DNA of 64,000 bases from an uncultured Prevotellaceae bacterium (lineage in GTDB: Bacteria; Bacteroidota; Bacteroidia; Bacteroidales; Bacteroidaceae), in assembly GCA_900316445.1 (NCBI GenBank), contig ONCZ01000016.1, positions 60,045 to 124,044 of the forward strand, in the 5' to 3' direction. Numbering within the stretch: position 1 is the stretch's first letter; every line of letters starts with the position of its first letter. The position numbers and the translations under genes are program-made. The notes under the pieces are model-generated. The model made no database searches and was not told the origin of the DNA. It saw only the letters and a program-made list of their open reading frames with translations. Of the stretch, positions 15,550-22,806 are shown piece by piece.

Positions 15550-16179
15550 CTACTGTTTCCACGTTTCCGGGCTCTTGCGCCATTCGGCGAGCACGGCCTT
15601 GTCTTCTTCCTTGATATAGCCCGTCTTGGCTGCCTCCTCGATGACGGCCTCGTAGTTGCTCAGCGTGATGAGCTTCACGCCAGCCTCCTCGAAAGCCTGT
15701 TCAGCCACGGGGAAACCGTAGGTGAACGATGCCACCATGCCGATGACCTCCACACCGTAGTCGCGCAGGGCCTTGACAGCCTTCAGACTGCTGCCGCCCG
15801 TAGAGATCAGGTCCTCCACCACGACCACCTTGGCGCCCTTCTTGATCTCACCTTCCACCTGATTGCCCATGCCGTGATCCTTCGGCTTCGGACGGACATA
15901 ACTGTAAGGCAGTCCCAGCTGGTCTGCGACGAGCGCACCTTGGGCGATGGCTCCAGTGGCAACGCCCGCAACGGCCTCTGCCTCAGGGAAATTCTCCTGG
16001 ATGGCGTGACACAGCTCCAGCTTCACAAACGAGCGGAGACTAGGGAACGACAGCGTCTTGCGGTTGTCGGTATAGATGGGTGACTTCCAGCCCGAGGCCC
16101 ACGTAAACGGGTCGTTCGGCTGCAGCTTGATGGCCTGAATCTCCATCAGCTTCTTGGCAAATTGATTCTTGATTTCCAT
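15550..16179 (-). CDS. pyrE: Orotate phosphoribosyltransferase
   Basis: 209-residue enzyme of pyrimidine synthesis joining orotate to PRPP. The PRPP loop VVVVEDLISTGGSSLKAVK is intact, and YVRPKPKDHGMGNQVEG gives the flexible catalytic loop. Length is normal. It heads the pyrE-SRPBCC-argH unit behind a consensus promoter at 16203-16234. Confidence 0.96.
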   Translation of the reverse strand: MEIKNQFAKKLMEIQAIKLQPNDPFTWASGWKSPIYTDNRKTLSFPSLRSFVKLELCHAIQENFPEAEAVAGVATGAIAQGALVADQLGLPYSYVRPKPKDHGMGNQVEGEIKKGAKVVVVEDLISTGGSSLKAVKALRDYGVEVIGMVASFTYGFPVAEQAFEEAGVKLITLSNYEAVIEEAAKTGYIKEEDKAVLAEWRKSPETWKQ

Positions 16180-16202
16180 TATTCTCTATTATGATTTGGC
16201 TG

Positions 16203-16234
16203 CAAAGGTACGAATAAGTGCGCTAACTTCCAAA
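16203..16234 (-). promoter_or_regulatory. Promoter of the pyrE unit
   Basis: Minus-strand TTTG (16234-16231), a 20-nt spacer and TACCTTTG (16210-16203), about 24 bp before the pyrE start. Exact match to the Bacteroidota consensus. Confidence 0.8.
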
Positions 16235-16268
16235 TTAATTAGAGAATTTTAGCGATAAACCCCAAAAC

Positions 16269-16580
16269 GGTCACGGTCACAGCTGTGACCATGTGACCGT
16301 TTACTCTCAGATGCAAAAGAATTGTAAACAAAATTCCATGACTTGCTCTTGTTTCGCAGGCGATTCCTATCTGTCTGATTTACAGCCTTTTATGATTGCC
16401 TTGATTTTAGACTAAGGAAAGTCGGACTTTGAACTAAGGAAACTCCGAGTTTAGTCTAATTAAACTCCCAGAAAGATGCCTACTTTCTCCGAGAAAACTC
16501 TATGCTACCCAAATATGTAAAACAATTTCCAAACCAATGAATTTAAAAGGTCACATGGTCACAGCTGTGACCGTGTGACC
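16269..16580 (+). repeat. Palindrome-ended ~310-bp repeat element, copy 2
   Basis: Second copy of the element at 5580-5888, almost identical in length. The ends carry GGTCACAGCTGTGACC, itself palindromic, in inverted orientation. The interior has TTTTAGACTAAGGAAAGTCG and related units, then CTCCGAGAAAACTC. The centre has diverged clearly from copy 1 while the end palindromes are kept. No coding potential is seen. Confidence 0.75.
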
Positions 16581-16595
16581 GCCCGATGTCTCGCA

Positions 16596-16759
16596 GGCAC
16601 TCCAACTAACGCTGCTGGAGGTGCCTGTTAACGCTGTTGGAGATGCCTGTTAATGCTGTTGGAGATGCCTCCCAAGGGTCGTTAAGATGCCTGCTATACC
16701 CCCATAACAGGCATCTCTTACTGTCATACTAAGCATCCCTTACTGTGTTAGAAGGCATC
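16596..16759. repeat. Tandem GCTGTTGGAGATGCCTGTTA units with an inverted array
   Basis: Three tandem 21-bp units (16611-16670) are followed by inverted related units (AACAGGCATCTCTTACTG and variants, 16705-16759). The array can fold on itself. It sits directly after repeat element copy 2, and no ORF is visible. Confidence 0.65.
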
Positions 16760-16872
16760 AGCAAGATTGTCTCAAAGTGTCAGACACTTTGTGAGGCTTA
16801 GGTTTCTTGCAAGAGGGAAAATTTTCCTCCTTGTACACGATCGGTGGGCAAAGGCCTCAAGGAGATCAGAGT

Positions 16873-17158
16873 GGTCATAGATCTTTTCCTAAAAAATGGC
16901 CTGTCTCCGAGATCCTGTGACAATTGGGACAAAAGACAATGCATTTTTTCTCCCCAAAGGAAGAGAAGAGAGAGTTTGATAATATGATTATAATTCTATA
17001 ATTTATAAATCATTTGCTTCTGTTCCTTAACATACAACTCCAATCTTGTGCGCAAAAATGGCTGTCCAATTGTCCCAATTGTCACGCCACACCTCTCAAA
17101 GAGTCAGGCACCTCGTGAGCATAGGGCTGAGAAACAAGATTCAGCGGACGCTTCAACG
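16873..17158. repeat. Inverted-repeat element A (GTGACAATTGGGACAA ends)
   Basis: Begins with a hairpin with loop ATAGATCTTTTCCTAAAA. A perfect 16-bp inverted pair follows: GTGACAATTGGGACAA (16917-16932) and TTGTCCCAATTGTCAC (17070-17085), flanking 137 bp. It continues with about 75 bp shared with copy B at 18641-18828. Copy B has only 40 bp between the arms, so copy A contains about 100 bp of extra AT-rich DNA. This size difference with intact ends suggests a mobile or recombining element. Confidence 0.7.
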
Positions 17159-17200
17159 AATATTTCATTTCCATGAGCACAAGACTCCTGTCCCCTGTGC

Positions 17201-17289
17201 GATAGGATTCTTGTGGACAGGATTCTATCGAGTGATGCCGAAGGGTGGTTCACCAGAAGGCAGCGGACAAGAGTTGGTGCTGGTACCGT
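17201..17289 (+). pseudogene. Fragment of the free-Met sulfoxide reductase gene
   Basis: About 88 bp closely match codons for FFWTGFYRVMPKGG and SGQELVL of the intact gene at 19102-19581 (parent positions about 19215-19303), with fewer than ten differences. The frame ends at TAATTAG right after the match. It lies directly after element A, while the intact gene lies after element B. It is a partial duplication and cannot encode the enzyme because the catalytic cysteines are absent. Confidence 0.75.
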
Positions 17290-17309
17290 GTAATTAGAGG
17301 GGAAGATAT

Positions 17310-17368
17310 TAGAGGGGCAGATCATAGATCTTTTCCTATAAATCAATGACCTGCCCCTGAGATTTTTA
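17310..17368 (-). terminator. Terminator-like hairpin C after the sigma/membrane-protein pair
   Basis: GGGGCAGATCAT (17314-17325) pairs with ATGACCTGCCCC (17346-17357), 12 bp with one wobble or mismatch. The loop carries AGATCTTTTCCTATAAATC, nearly the loop of the hairpins in elements A and B. It lies just after the stop of the 17379-17984 gene. Confidence 0.55.
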
Positions 17369-17378
17369 TTTTCTATTG

Positions 17379-17984
17379 TTAGGTGTTCTTTTCGCGAAAT
17401 TCGTCTATATTCTTGATAGCCTTGTTCAGCGAGCGCATCTCACGGTAAAAGACATAGGATAATACGGCTAATGTGATGCCAATCACTACGAAATCAACAA
17501 GCAATCTGTCACTTGAGGGGAAAGGGATGTCTGTGCCGTGATAAACGTCAAACAGAAGCCATACTACCCAGAGAAATATGAAAGGAAGTATGCCGTATGT
17601 GTAAAGCTTCTCCCTGCGCTTGAAGGTTATCAGCCTCTGCTGGGTACTGAGCACGTCGTCGACTGCCAGATGCTTATCGCGGATGGTGCTGACATTCCAA
17701 AAGTTGAAAACGGCCTCACCAACAATCACAAGTCCTATGACAATAATCGGTAGCCATGAAACGCCGACGATGCTTCTCAGGGCGTAAACTAAAAAGGGTA
17801 ATATCACCAGTTCGCCTACGCTACACCAAATACTCATCTGTTTGATCCAAGACACGTGGCCTTTCATCGCCTCTCTCAACAGACGACGACTGACAATCTC
17901 CTGCTGTTCCACACGGTTCTTAAACTCAGCGACCTGACTGCGAAGTTCTTCCAATTCCTGTAAATTGTCATTCTGATTTTCCAT
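17379..17984 (-). CDS. Four-helix membrane protein paired with an ECF sigma factor
   Basis: 201 residues: an N-terminal coiled coil (LQELEELRSQVAEFKNRVEQ), then four transmembrane helices at about 50-70, 76-96, 130-150 and 163-183, and a charged C-terminal tail (EMRSLNKAIKNIDEFREKN). It starts 12 bp after the sigma gene on the same strand. This position is typical of membrane anti-sigma or regulator proteins of ECF factors in Bacteroidales. No classical anti-sigma motif is visible, so that role is inferred from context alone. Confidence 0.7.
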   Translation of the reverse strand: MENQNDNLQELEELRSQVAEFKNRVEQQEIVSRRLLREAMKGHVSWIKQMSIWCSVGELVILPFLVYALRSIVGVSWLPIIVIGLVIVGEAVFNFWNVSTIRDKHLAVDDVLSTQQRLITFKRREKLYTYGILPFIFLWVVWLLFDVYHGTDIPFPSSDRLLVDFVVIGITLAVLSYVFYREMRSLNKAIKNIDEFREKNT

Positions 17985-17996
17985 AATACCTGTTAT

Positions 17997-18482
17997 TTAT
18001 TTGTTTGACATGTTTTTTAATTCCTCCTTGATACGGTAGAGACGAACTGAAACGTTCTTCACAGTAATGCCCATGATGGCAGCAATCTCTTCGTAGCTGA
18101 TGTTCTCCAGCCATAGCAGAATAATGGCACGATCGAATTGACCAAGTTTGGCTATACGCCTTCGAAGCATATCCATCTGCCGGGAGTTCTGGATACTTTC
18201 CGTCTCTTCGTAGGGATTGATGTCCATCGTTAGGGGAACCGTCTTATGACGTCTTTTCTTGTGATCGAGTGAGATACACACATTCAGACTGACGCGATAG
18301 ATCCAGGAGCGCACATTGCTTCGCCCTTCAAATGTCGGCATACTCTTCCACAGGTTGATAAGAACTTCCTGGAATAAGTCGGCAACCTCATCTTGGTCTT
18401 GGGAGAACATGTAGCAGACGGTGTAAATCGTACTGCGATTAGCCCTTACCATTTCTTCAAATTCACGTTCTAAATCATTCAT
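17997..18482 (-). CDS. ECF-type RNA polymerase sigma factor
   Basis: 161 residues with both sigma domains. Region 2 spans about 10-78 (STIYTVCYMFSQDQDEVADLFQEVLINLWK, here split by eye; then SNVRSWIYRVSLNVC). Region 4 spans about 105-155 (ENISYEEIAAIMGITVKNV, SVRLYRIKEELK). It should direct RNA polymerase to a dedicated promoter set and be controlled by the adjacent membrane protein. Unlike the fusion at 8512-9939 it retains region 4. The pair is enclosed by repeat copies A and C on one side and B on the other. Confidence 0.92.
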   Translation of the reverse strand: MNDLEREFEEMVRANRSTIYTVCYMFSQDQDEVADLFQEVLINLWKSMPTFEGRSNVRSWIYRVSLNVCISLDHKKRRHKTVPLTMDINPYEETESIQNSRQMDMLRRRIAKLGQFDRAIILLWLENISYEEIAAIMGITVKNVSVRLYRIKEELKNMSNK

Positions 18483-18640
18483 TTTTACTTGTTTAATAAA
18501 TCATCCTTTGATAATAAGTCACAAGATAGAGGAAAAAAACTACAGAAAATCAAATAAATTTTTGCAAAAGTACCGATTTGATTTGAAACTCAAAAGAAAA
18601 CGTAAGGAAATCTTGTGGAATCCTGAAATTAGAAAGGACA

Positions 18641-18828
18641 GGTCATAGATCTTTTCCTAAAAAATGGTCTGTCTCCGAGATTCTGTGACAATTGGGACAA
18701 AAGACAATGCATTTTTTTCTCCCCCAAAATGGCTGTCCAATTGTCCCAATTGTCACACCACACCTCTCAAAGAGTCAGGCACCCCGTGAGCTTAGGGCTG
18801 AGAAACAAGATTCAGCGGAAGCTTCAAC
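18641..18828. repeat. Inverted-repeat element B (GTGACAATTGGGACAA ends)
   Basis: Shorter copy of element A: a hairpin with the ATAGATCTTTTCCTAAAA loop, then the perfect 16-bp inverted pair at 18685-18700 and 18741-18756 around 40 bp, then a shared stretch (CACCTCTCAAAGAGTCAGGC and on to 18828). Located upstream of the ECF sigma gene. Confidence 0.75.
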
Positions 18829-18894
18829 GTATTTCTTTTCTTTGTCTTTGTTATGTCACCATAGGCAGTTCGTTTTTAGGGTTTGACATTATTT

Positions 18895-19060
18895 ATTCAA
18901 GTTCAATATCGAACATACTGAGAATCACTTTGTTCATAATCTTGTCAAAGTATTGGCTTACTCAACCAATCATTCTGAATTTCAATAGTAAACTCAGGAT
19001 TAAGATTCTTAGAAGAGATGAGTACGGCATAAAACATACCATCCTCAGCGTTTGGTGGTT
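18895..19060 (-). pseudogene. Possible frameshifted gene remnant
   Basis: On the minus strand a codon-like stretch reads EDGMFYAVLISSKNL, then EFTIEIQNDWLSKPIL and a stop. After a one-base shift it continues DKIMNKVILSMFDIELE and stops. It looks like the C-terminal end of a decayed gene, but no family is recognised and no start is present. It lies between element B and the fRMsr promoter, whose -33 box overlaps its 5' edge. Confidence 0.3.
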
Positions 19061-19082
19061 TCAGAAAAATTGTCTACCTTTG
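19051..19082 (+). promoter_or_regulatory. Promoter of the free-Met sulfoxide reductase
   Basis: TTTG (19051-19054), a 20-nt spacer and TACCTTTG (19075-19082), 19 bp before the ATG at 19102. Exact consensus match. Confidence 0.8.
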
Positions 19083-19101
19083 CACAAAAATATGAGAAGC
19101 G

Positions 19102-19581
19102 ATGAATAAAGAAGAGAAATATCGTCTGCTGACAGAGCAGATACGGAGCCTGATTGAGGGCGAGAGGGATGTGGTGGCTGTGATGGCCAATGTGGCGGCT
19201 GCCATCCATGAGACGATGGGATTCTTCTGGACAGGGTTCTATCGAGTGATGCCGAAGGGTGGTTCGCATGAAGGCAGCGGACAAGAGTTGGTGCTGGGAC
19301 CGTTCCAGGGGCCAGTGGCCTGTATGCATATCGCCTTTGGACGAGGCGTCTGTGGTACTGCCTTGCAACGGAAGGAGACGATCGTCGTACCAGATGTCGA
19401 GCAGTTCCCAGGGCATATCGCTTGTAGCAGTCTTTCGCGTTCGGAGATCGTCGTTCCCCTGTTCTCGAAGGAGGGTGAGGTGACGGCTGTGCTTGATATC
19501 GACAGCAAGGAACTGGCGACATTCGATGAGACAGACCGTCGCCATTTAGAGACCATCTGTCGCTTGTTCGAGTCTTTATAA
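19102..19581 (+). CDS. msrC: Free methionine-(R)-sulfoxide reductase (GAF domain)
   Basis: 159-residue GAF protein. The three catalytic cysteines are at 74, 84 and 108 (VACMHIAFGRGVC, GHIACSS). The spacing is the same as in the characterised E. coli enzyme (84, 94, 118 as I recall). It reduces free Met-R-sulfoxide, probably with thioredoxin, in the cytoplasm. FFWTGFYRV and VPLFSKEGEVTAVLDIDS are typical. It has its own consensus promoter and converges with comF five bases after its stop. A fragment of the gene is duplicated at 17201-17289. Confidence 0.9.
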   Translation: MNKEEKYRLLTEQIRSLIEGERDVVAVMANVAAAIHETMGFFWTGFYRVMPKGGSHEGSGQELVLGPFQGPVACMHIAFGRGVCGTALQRKETIVVPDVEQFPGHIACSSLSRSEIVVPLFSKEGEVTAVLDIDSKELATFDETDRRHLETICRLFESL

Positions 19582-19586
19582 GGCTG

Positions 19587-20294
19587 TTAACTCTTTGCGA
19601 AGCCGAGTGAAATGATGCTCACTTTGACATGGCCGCCCTTGCACAGTTCTTTGGCACAGGCAATGACGGTGGCACCTGTGGTGACCACATCATCGATAAT
19701 GAGCAGATGCTTGCCCTGAATGACTGAGACGTCTTTCACCTCGAAGACACCCTCCACATTCTCGTTGCGTTCCCAGCGGCCTTTACTGGTCTGGCTCCCC
19801 TCAAAGGCATTGCGCCTGGCCACCTTATTATATATAGGCAGGCTGGTGATCTCGCTGACACCTCGGGCAATCTCCATACTTTGGTTGTAGCCTCGCTGCC
19901 GCTGGCGCTTCCTGGCCAATGGTATAGGCACGATTCCGTCGATTCCATCGAAGAATCCGGAGGTTTGCAGTTCCCTTGCCATCAGTCTGCCCATCACCTC
20001 GCCAATCTCAGGATGATTCTTGTATTTCAGTTCATAGAGGATGTTGGCGGTTTCGGAGTGAGCCTCATAATAGAAAAGGGCTGTAGCGCGCTCAATAGGG
20101 ATCTGATGCCAGAACAACTTGGCCATCTCGTTCTCGTAAGGATCCTTTTGGAAGCCTGTGCGAGGCAGGTGCAGGTTACACTTGGAGCAGATAATCTCCT
20201 CACTGACGGTCAGCCGTTGGCCACACACCACGCAAAGGCGAGGAGAGATAAGGTCGAGCAGGCGATGCCAGAAACTAATCGGTTTCATCGTCAT
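19587..20294 (-). CDS. comF: ComF family phosphoribosyltransferase-like protein
   Basis: 235 residues. An N-terminal zinc-ribbon-like pair (CVVCGQRLTV, ICSKC near residues 20-40) and a C-terminal type I phosphoribosyltransferase fold (VPIPLARKRQRQRGYNQS, LLIIDDVVTTGATV) define the ComF/GntX family, linked to DNA uptake in other bacteria. The enzymatic role is unproven. Its start overlaps the end of recX by 20 bp, so translation is probably coupled. Confidence 0.88.
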   Translation of the reverse strand: MTMKPISFWHRLLDLISPRLCVVCGQRLTVSEEIICSKCNLHLPRTGFQKDPYENEMAKLFWHQIPIERATALFYYEAHSETANILYELKYKNHPEIGEVMGRLMARELQTSGFFDGIDGIVPIPLARKRQRQRGYNQSMEIARGVSEITSLPIYNKVARRNAFEGSQTSKGRWERNENVEGVFEVKDVSVIQGKHLLIIDDVVTTGATVIACAKELCKGGHVKVSIISLGFAKS

Positions 20295-20775
20295 CTATAT
20301 CCTCTATGTCGATGTCGTCCACATTCAGGCATTGGCGGATGATGTCGAAGCCAAAGCCACGTCCCAAAGCGAAACGCACGAGTTTCTGATTCAGTTCGTA
20401 GTCGTTCTCTGCCTTGATGCTCTTCCGTTTCTGCTTCAGCAGCGGACGGAGGATGTCAAGATACTCTATTTCGTCGATTTCATCGAGAACCCGCTGCTGG
20501 ACATCCGCATCGATATGCTTCTGCCACAGGGCCTGTTGCACCTTCCGACGCCCCCATTTGTTGTAGCGGATCTTGCCTTTGACAAAAGCACGGGCATAAC
20601 GCTCATCATCGACGTAGCGTTCCTTCACAAGTCGTGCGACGATGCGGTTTTGTACGGTTTCATCGAGTTCCCAGCGTCGCATTTTGTCGCGCATCTCCTG
20701 CTGACAATGCTCTGCCTGGGCACAAAGTGCAGCCAGTTGCAGGTAAGCTTCTTGTTCGGTCATGTCTTTTTTCAT
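20275..20775 (-). CDS. recX: RecX family regulatory protein
   Basis: 166 residues with three helical RecX modules (YVDDERYARAFVKGKIRY, KWGRRKVQQALWQKHID, ALGRGFGFDIIRQCL). RecX binds and limits RecA filaments; recA is not in the window. The C-terminus is very acidic (DDIDIEDIDDDE). Overlaps prmC by 4 bp upstream and comF by 20 bp downstream, forming a compact prmC-recX-comF unit. Confidence 0.88.
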   Translation of the reverse strand: MKKDMTEQEAYLQLAALCAQAEHCQQEMRDKMRRWELDETVQNRIVARLVKERYVDDERYARAFVKGKIRYNKWGRRKVQQALWQKHIDADVQQRVLDEIDEIEYLDILRPLLKQKRKSIKAENDYELNQKLVRFALGRGFGFDIIRQCLNVDDIDIEDIDDDETD

Positions 20776-21722
20776 ATCTTAGTGGCTTTAAGGAATCGGG
20801 ATTTGCCAAACTGATCCTGGCGGATAGAGATATCGTGATACGACATCATTCTCAGCATCTGATTGAGGTCATCGGCGTAGAAGGGATTGATCTCAAAGAA
20901 GAGAGAGCCCTGAGGCTTCAGGGCCACGACGGCATATTGGGCGATGGCGCGATAGAAGAGCAGCGGATCATCGTCAGGCACGAAGAGCGCCAGATGAGGC
21001 TCGTGCTCCAGCACGTTGCATTCCATCGCCGACTTCTCTTTCTCGCAGATATAAGGGGGATTGCTCACGATGAGATCCCACTTAGGAAGTGAAGAGTGAA
21101 GAGTGAAGAGTGAAGAATCAAGAACGTCACGATGCTTGAAAGTGACGTTGGCGCCAAGGGATTTGGCATTGCCGGCAGCGATACGGAGGGCATCGTCGGA
21201 GATATCCCAGGCGGTCACCTTGGAGTCTGGCAGTTCCAAAGCCAGCGTGATGGCAATACAGCCGCTGCCTGTTCCGATGTCGAGAATATGAGCATCGGAC
21301 TGACTCGGACTGACTCGGACTTCATTGTCAGACTGAAGTGAACTCTTCCGGTCTTTAGTGTCAGACTGATGGGGACTCTCTCGGACAGTCCGTGTAAGTC
21401 CGTGTTTGTCCGATGCGAGAATCCAGCGGCAGAGTTCTTCAGTCTCTGGTCTTGGAATCAGCACGCCAGGCTCCACATGGAACTGCCGTCCGAAGAAGTC
21501 TGCTACACCTATTATATATTGTACCGGCTCGCCTTTTTCCAGTCGTTGCATGATTTTTTCCAGTTCCGTTTGGTCATGTGCGGATAATTCCGTAACTTTG
21601 CCGCAGAGAATGTCTGTCCACGACATATCGAAGCGCACGTCGAGCACCCAGCGGACGATGGCTTTCGCCTCGCCAGCATCGTAGATGTGAGTCAGTCTGT
21701 GCCAGAGTTCTTCGTATTCCAT
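20772..21722 (-). CDS. prmC: Peptide chain release factor N5-glutamine methyltransferase, with two repeat-encoded inserts
   Basis: Methylates the GGQ glutamine of release factors. PGVLIPRPETEEL, the SAM motif ILDIGTGSGCIAI and the catalytic NPPY (DLIVSNPPY) are all present. The start at 21722 (MEYEELWHRL) is chosen because a -7 box at 21737-21730 excludes the longer frame. Two segments look foreign to the family. About 36 residues rich in QSD/RVS lie between ILASDK and ILDIGTG, encoded by CGGACTGACT-type repeats at 21296-21413. SSLFTLHSS before the NPPY strand is encoded by GAAGAGTGAAGAG repeats at 21087-21119. Both keep the frame and avoid the motifs. First gene of prmC-recX-comF. Confidence 0.88.
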   Translation of the reverse strand: MEYEELWHRLTHIYDAGEAKAIVRWVLDVRFDMSWTDILCGKVTELSAHDQTELEKIMQRLEKGEPVQYIIGVADFFGRQFHVEPGVLIPRPETEELCRWILASDKHGLTRTVRESPHQSDTKDRKSSLQSDNEVRVSPSQSDAHILDIGTGSGCIAITLALELPDSKVTAWDISDDALRIAAGNAKSLGANVTFKHRDVLDSSLFTLHSSLPKWDLIVSNPPYICEKEKSAMECNVLEHEPHLALFVPDDDPLLFYRAIAQYAVVALKPQGSLFFEINPFYADDLNQMLRMMSYHDISIRQDQFGKSRFLKATKI

Positions 21723-21729
21723 TGCGCTG

Positions 21730-21761
21730 CAAAGATACATAAAAAAGATGAATCCACCAAG
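21730..21761 (-). promoter_or_regulatory. Promoter of prmC
   Basis: Minus-strand CTTG (21761-21758), a 20-nt spacer and TATCTTTG (21737-21730). The -7 box ends only 7 bp before the ATG at 21722, implying an almost leaderless mRNA. Confidence 0.65.
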
Positions 21762-21810
21762 GTAATCATCTATAAACAATACACATTAAACAATAAATTC
21801 TTATCAAAAT

Positions 21811-22734
21811 ATGACAGACGACGTAAAATTCATGCGACGGTGCATCCAACTGGCCAAGAACGGACAGCAGAATGCGAAGCCGAACCCGATGGTGGGGGCA
21901 GTGATTGTGAGTGCCGACGGCCGAATCATCGGTGAAGGGTATCATGTGCGCTGTGGCGAGGGGCATGCTGAAGTGAATGCCTTTGCATCCGTAAGGTCAG
22001 AGGACGAAGTCCTGTTGCCTGGGGCTACGATGTATGTCTCCTTAGAACCCTGTTCCCATTATGGCAAGACGCCCCCTTGTGCCGATCTGATCATTAAGAA
22101 AAGAATCAGGCGTGTCGTCGTGGGCTGTATCGATGAGTATGCCGAGGTACAGGGACGAGGCATCAAGAAACTTCAGGATGCAGGCATTGAGGTCGAGGTG
22201 GGTGTTCTTGAAGCGGAATGTAAGGACCTCAATCGCCGTTTCTTCACATTTCATCGGGAAAACCGACCGCATATCATCTTAAAATGGGCACAGACGGCTA
22301 ACGGTTTCATCGACGACCATTTCCAACCAGTACAGATATCCTCCGACTTTACCAAGATGCTCTCCCATAAGCTCCGTGCTGAGGAGGATGCCATTCTGGT
22401 GGGACGTGTCACAGACAAGCGAGACCATCCTCAGCTGAATGTCAGAGACTGGTGTGGCCCTGATCCCAAACGCCTCGTCATCGACCATCAGCACCCCCTT
22501 AACCTTGACAGTCTCCATGCACATCGCATCCAGTCGCTGATTGTAGAAGGTGGTGCCCAGACGCTAAAATCCTTTATGGAAGAAGGACTTTGGGATGAGC
22601 TCCGCGTGGAAACGAATCTATCGATGACGGTTACTGACGGTACTCGTGCTCCCCAGATACCTGCAGAGGCGATGGTTACCGAAAGCCATAAGTACGATGA
22701 TAACTTACTCGTCGTCTATCGTCGCAGCCAATAA
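21811..22734 (+). CDS. ribD: Riboflavin biosynthesis deaminase/reductase
   Basis: Bifunctional enzyme for two early riboflavin steps. The deaminase zinc site is clear: His52 in GHAEVNA, Cys81 and Cys90 in EPCSHYGKTPPC. The reductase domain starts near residue 150 (RPHIILKWAQTANGFI) and ends with LIVEGGAQTLKSF and LWDELRVE. At 307 residues it is shorter than the usual 340-370. The gap falls between VIDHQHPLNL and LDSLHAHRIQSLIVEGG, where about 30 residues are normally found, so part of the reductase Rossmann fold is compressed. No other rib gene is near. Confidence 0.92.
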   Translation: MTDDVKFMRRCIQLAKNGQQNAKPNPMVGAVIVSADGRIIGEGYHVRCGEGHAEVNAFASVRSEDEVLLPGATMYVSLEPCSHYGKTPPCADLIIKKRIRRVVVGCIDEYAEVQGRGIKKLQDAGIEVEVGVLEAECKDLNRRFFTFHRENRPHIILKWAQTANGFIDDHFQPVQISSDFTKMLSHKLRAEEDAILVGRVTDKRDHPQLNVRDWCGPDPKRLVIDHQHPLNLDSLHAHRIQSLIVEGGAQTLKSFMEEGLWDELRVETNLSMTVTDGTRAPQIPAEAMVTESHKYDDNLLVVYRRSQ

Positions 22735-22754
22735 GAACATTATCGCCTACAAAA

Positions 22755-22790
22755 ATAGCCCCCGAAGGTGTGACCTACGGGGGCTATATA
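22755..22790. terminator. Bidirectional terminator between ribD and a lipoprotein
   Basis: Perfect 10-bp stem ATAGCCCCCG (22755-22764) and CGGGGGCTAT (22778-22787) with a 13-nt loop between two converging genes, A-rich on the left and TATATA on the right. Confidence 0.8.
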
Positions 22791-22806
22791 TATAATAAGG
22801 TGTACC

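Noticed and set aside
16611-16759. Tandem units considered as a CRISPR array
   Set aside because: Units are only 21 bp, directly abutting without unique spacers, and no cas genes are present.
17046-17297. 83-codon ORF covering element A and the fRMsr fragment
   Set aside because: A chance joining of repeat sequence and gene fragment; only the last part is homologous to a protein, and the catalytic cysteines are missing.
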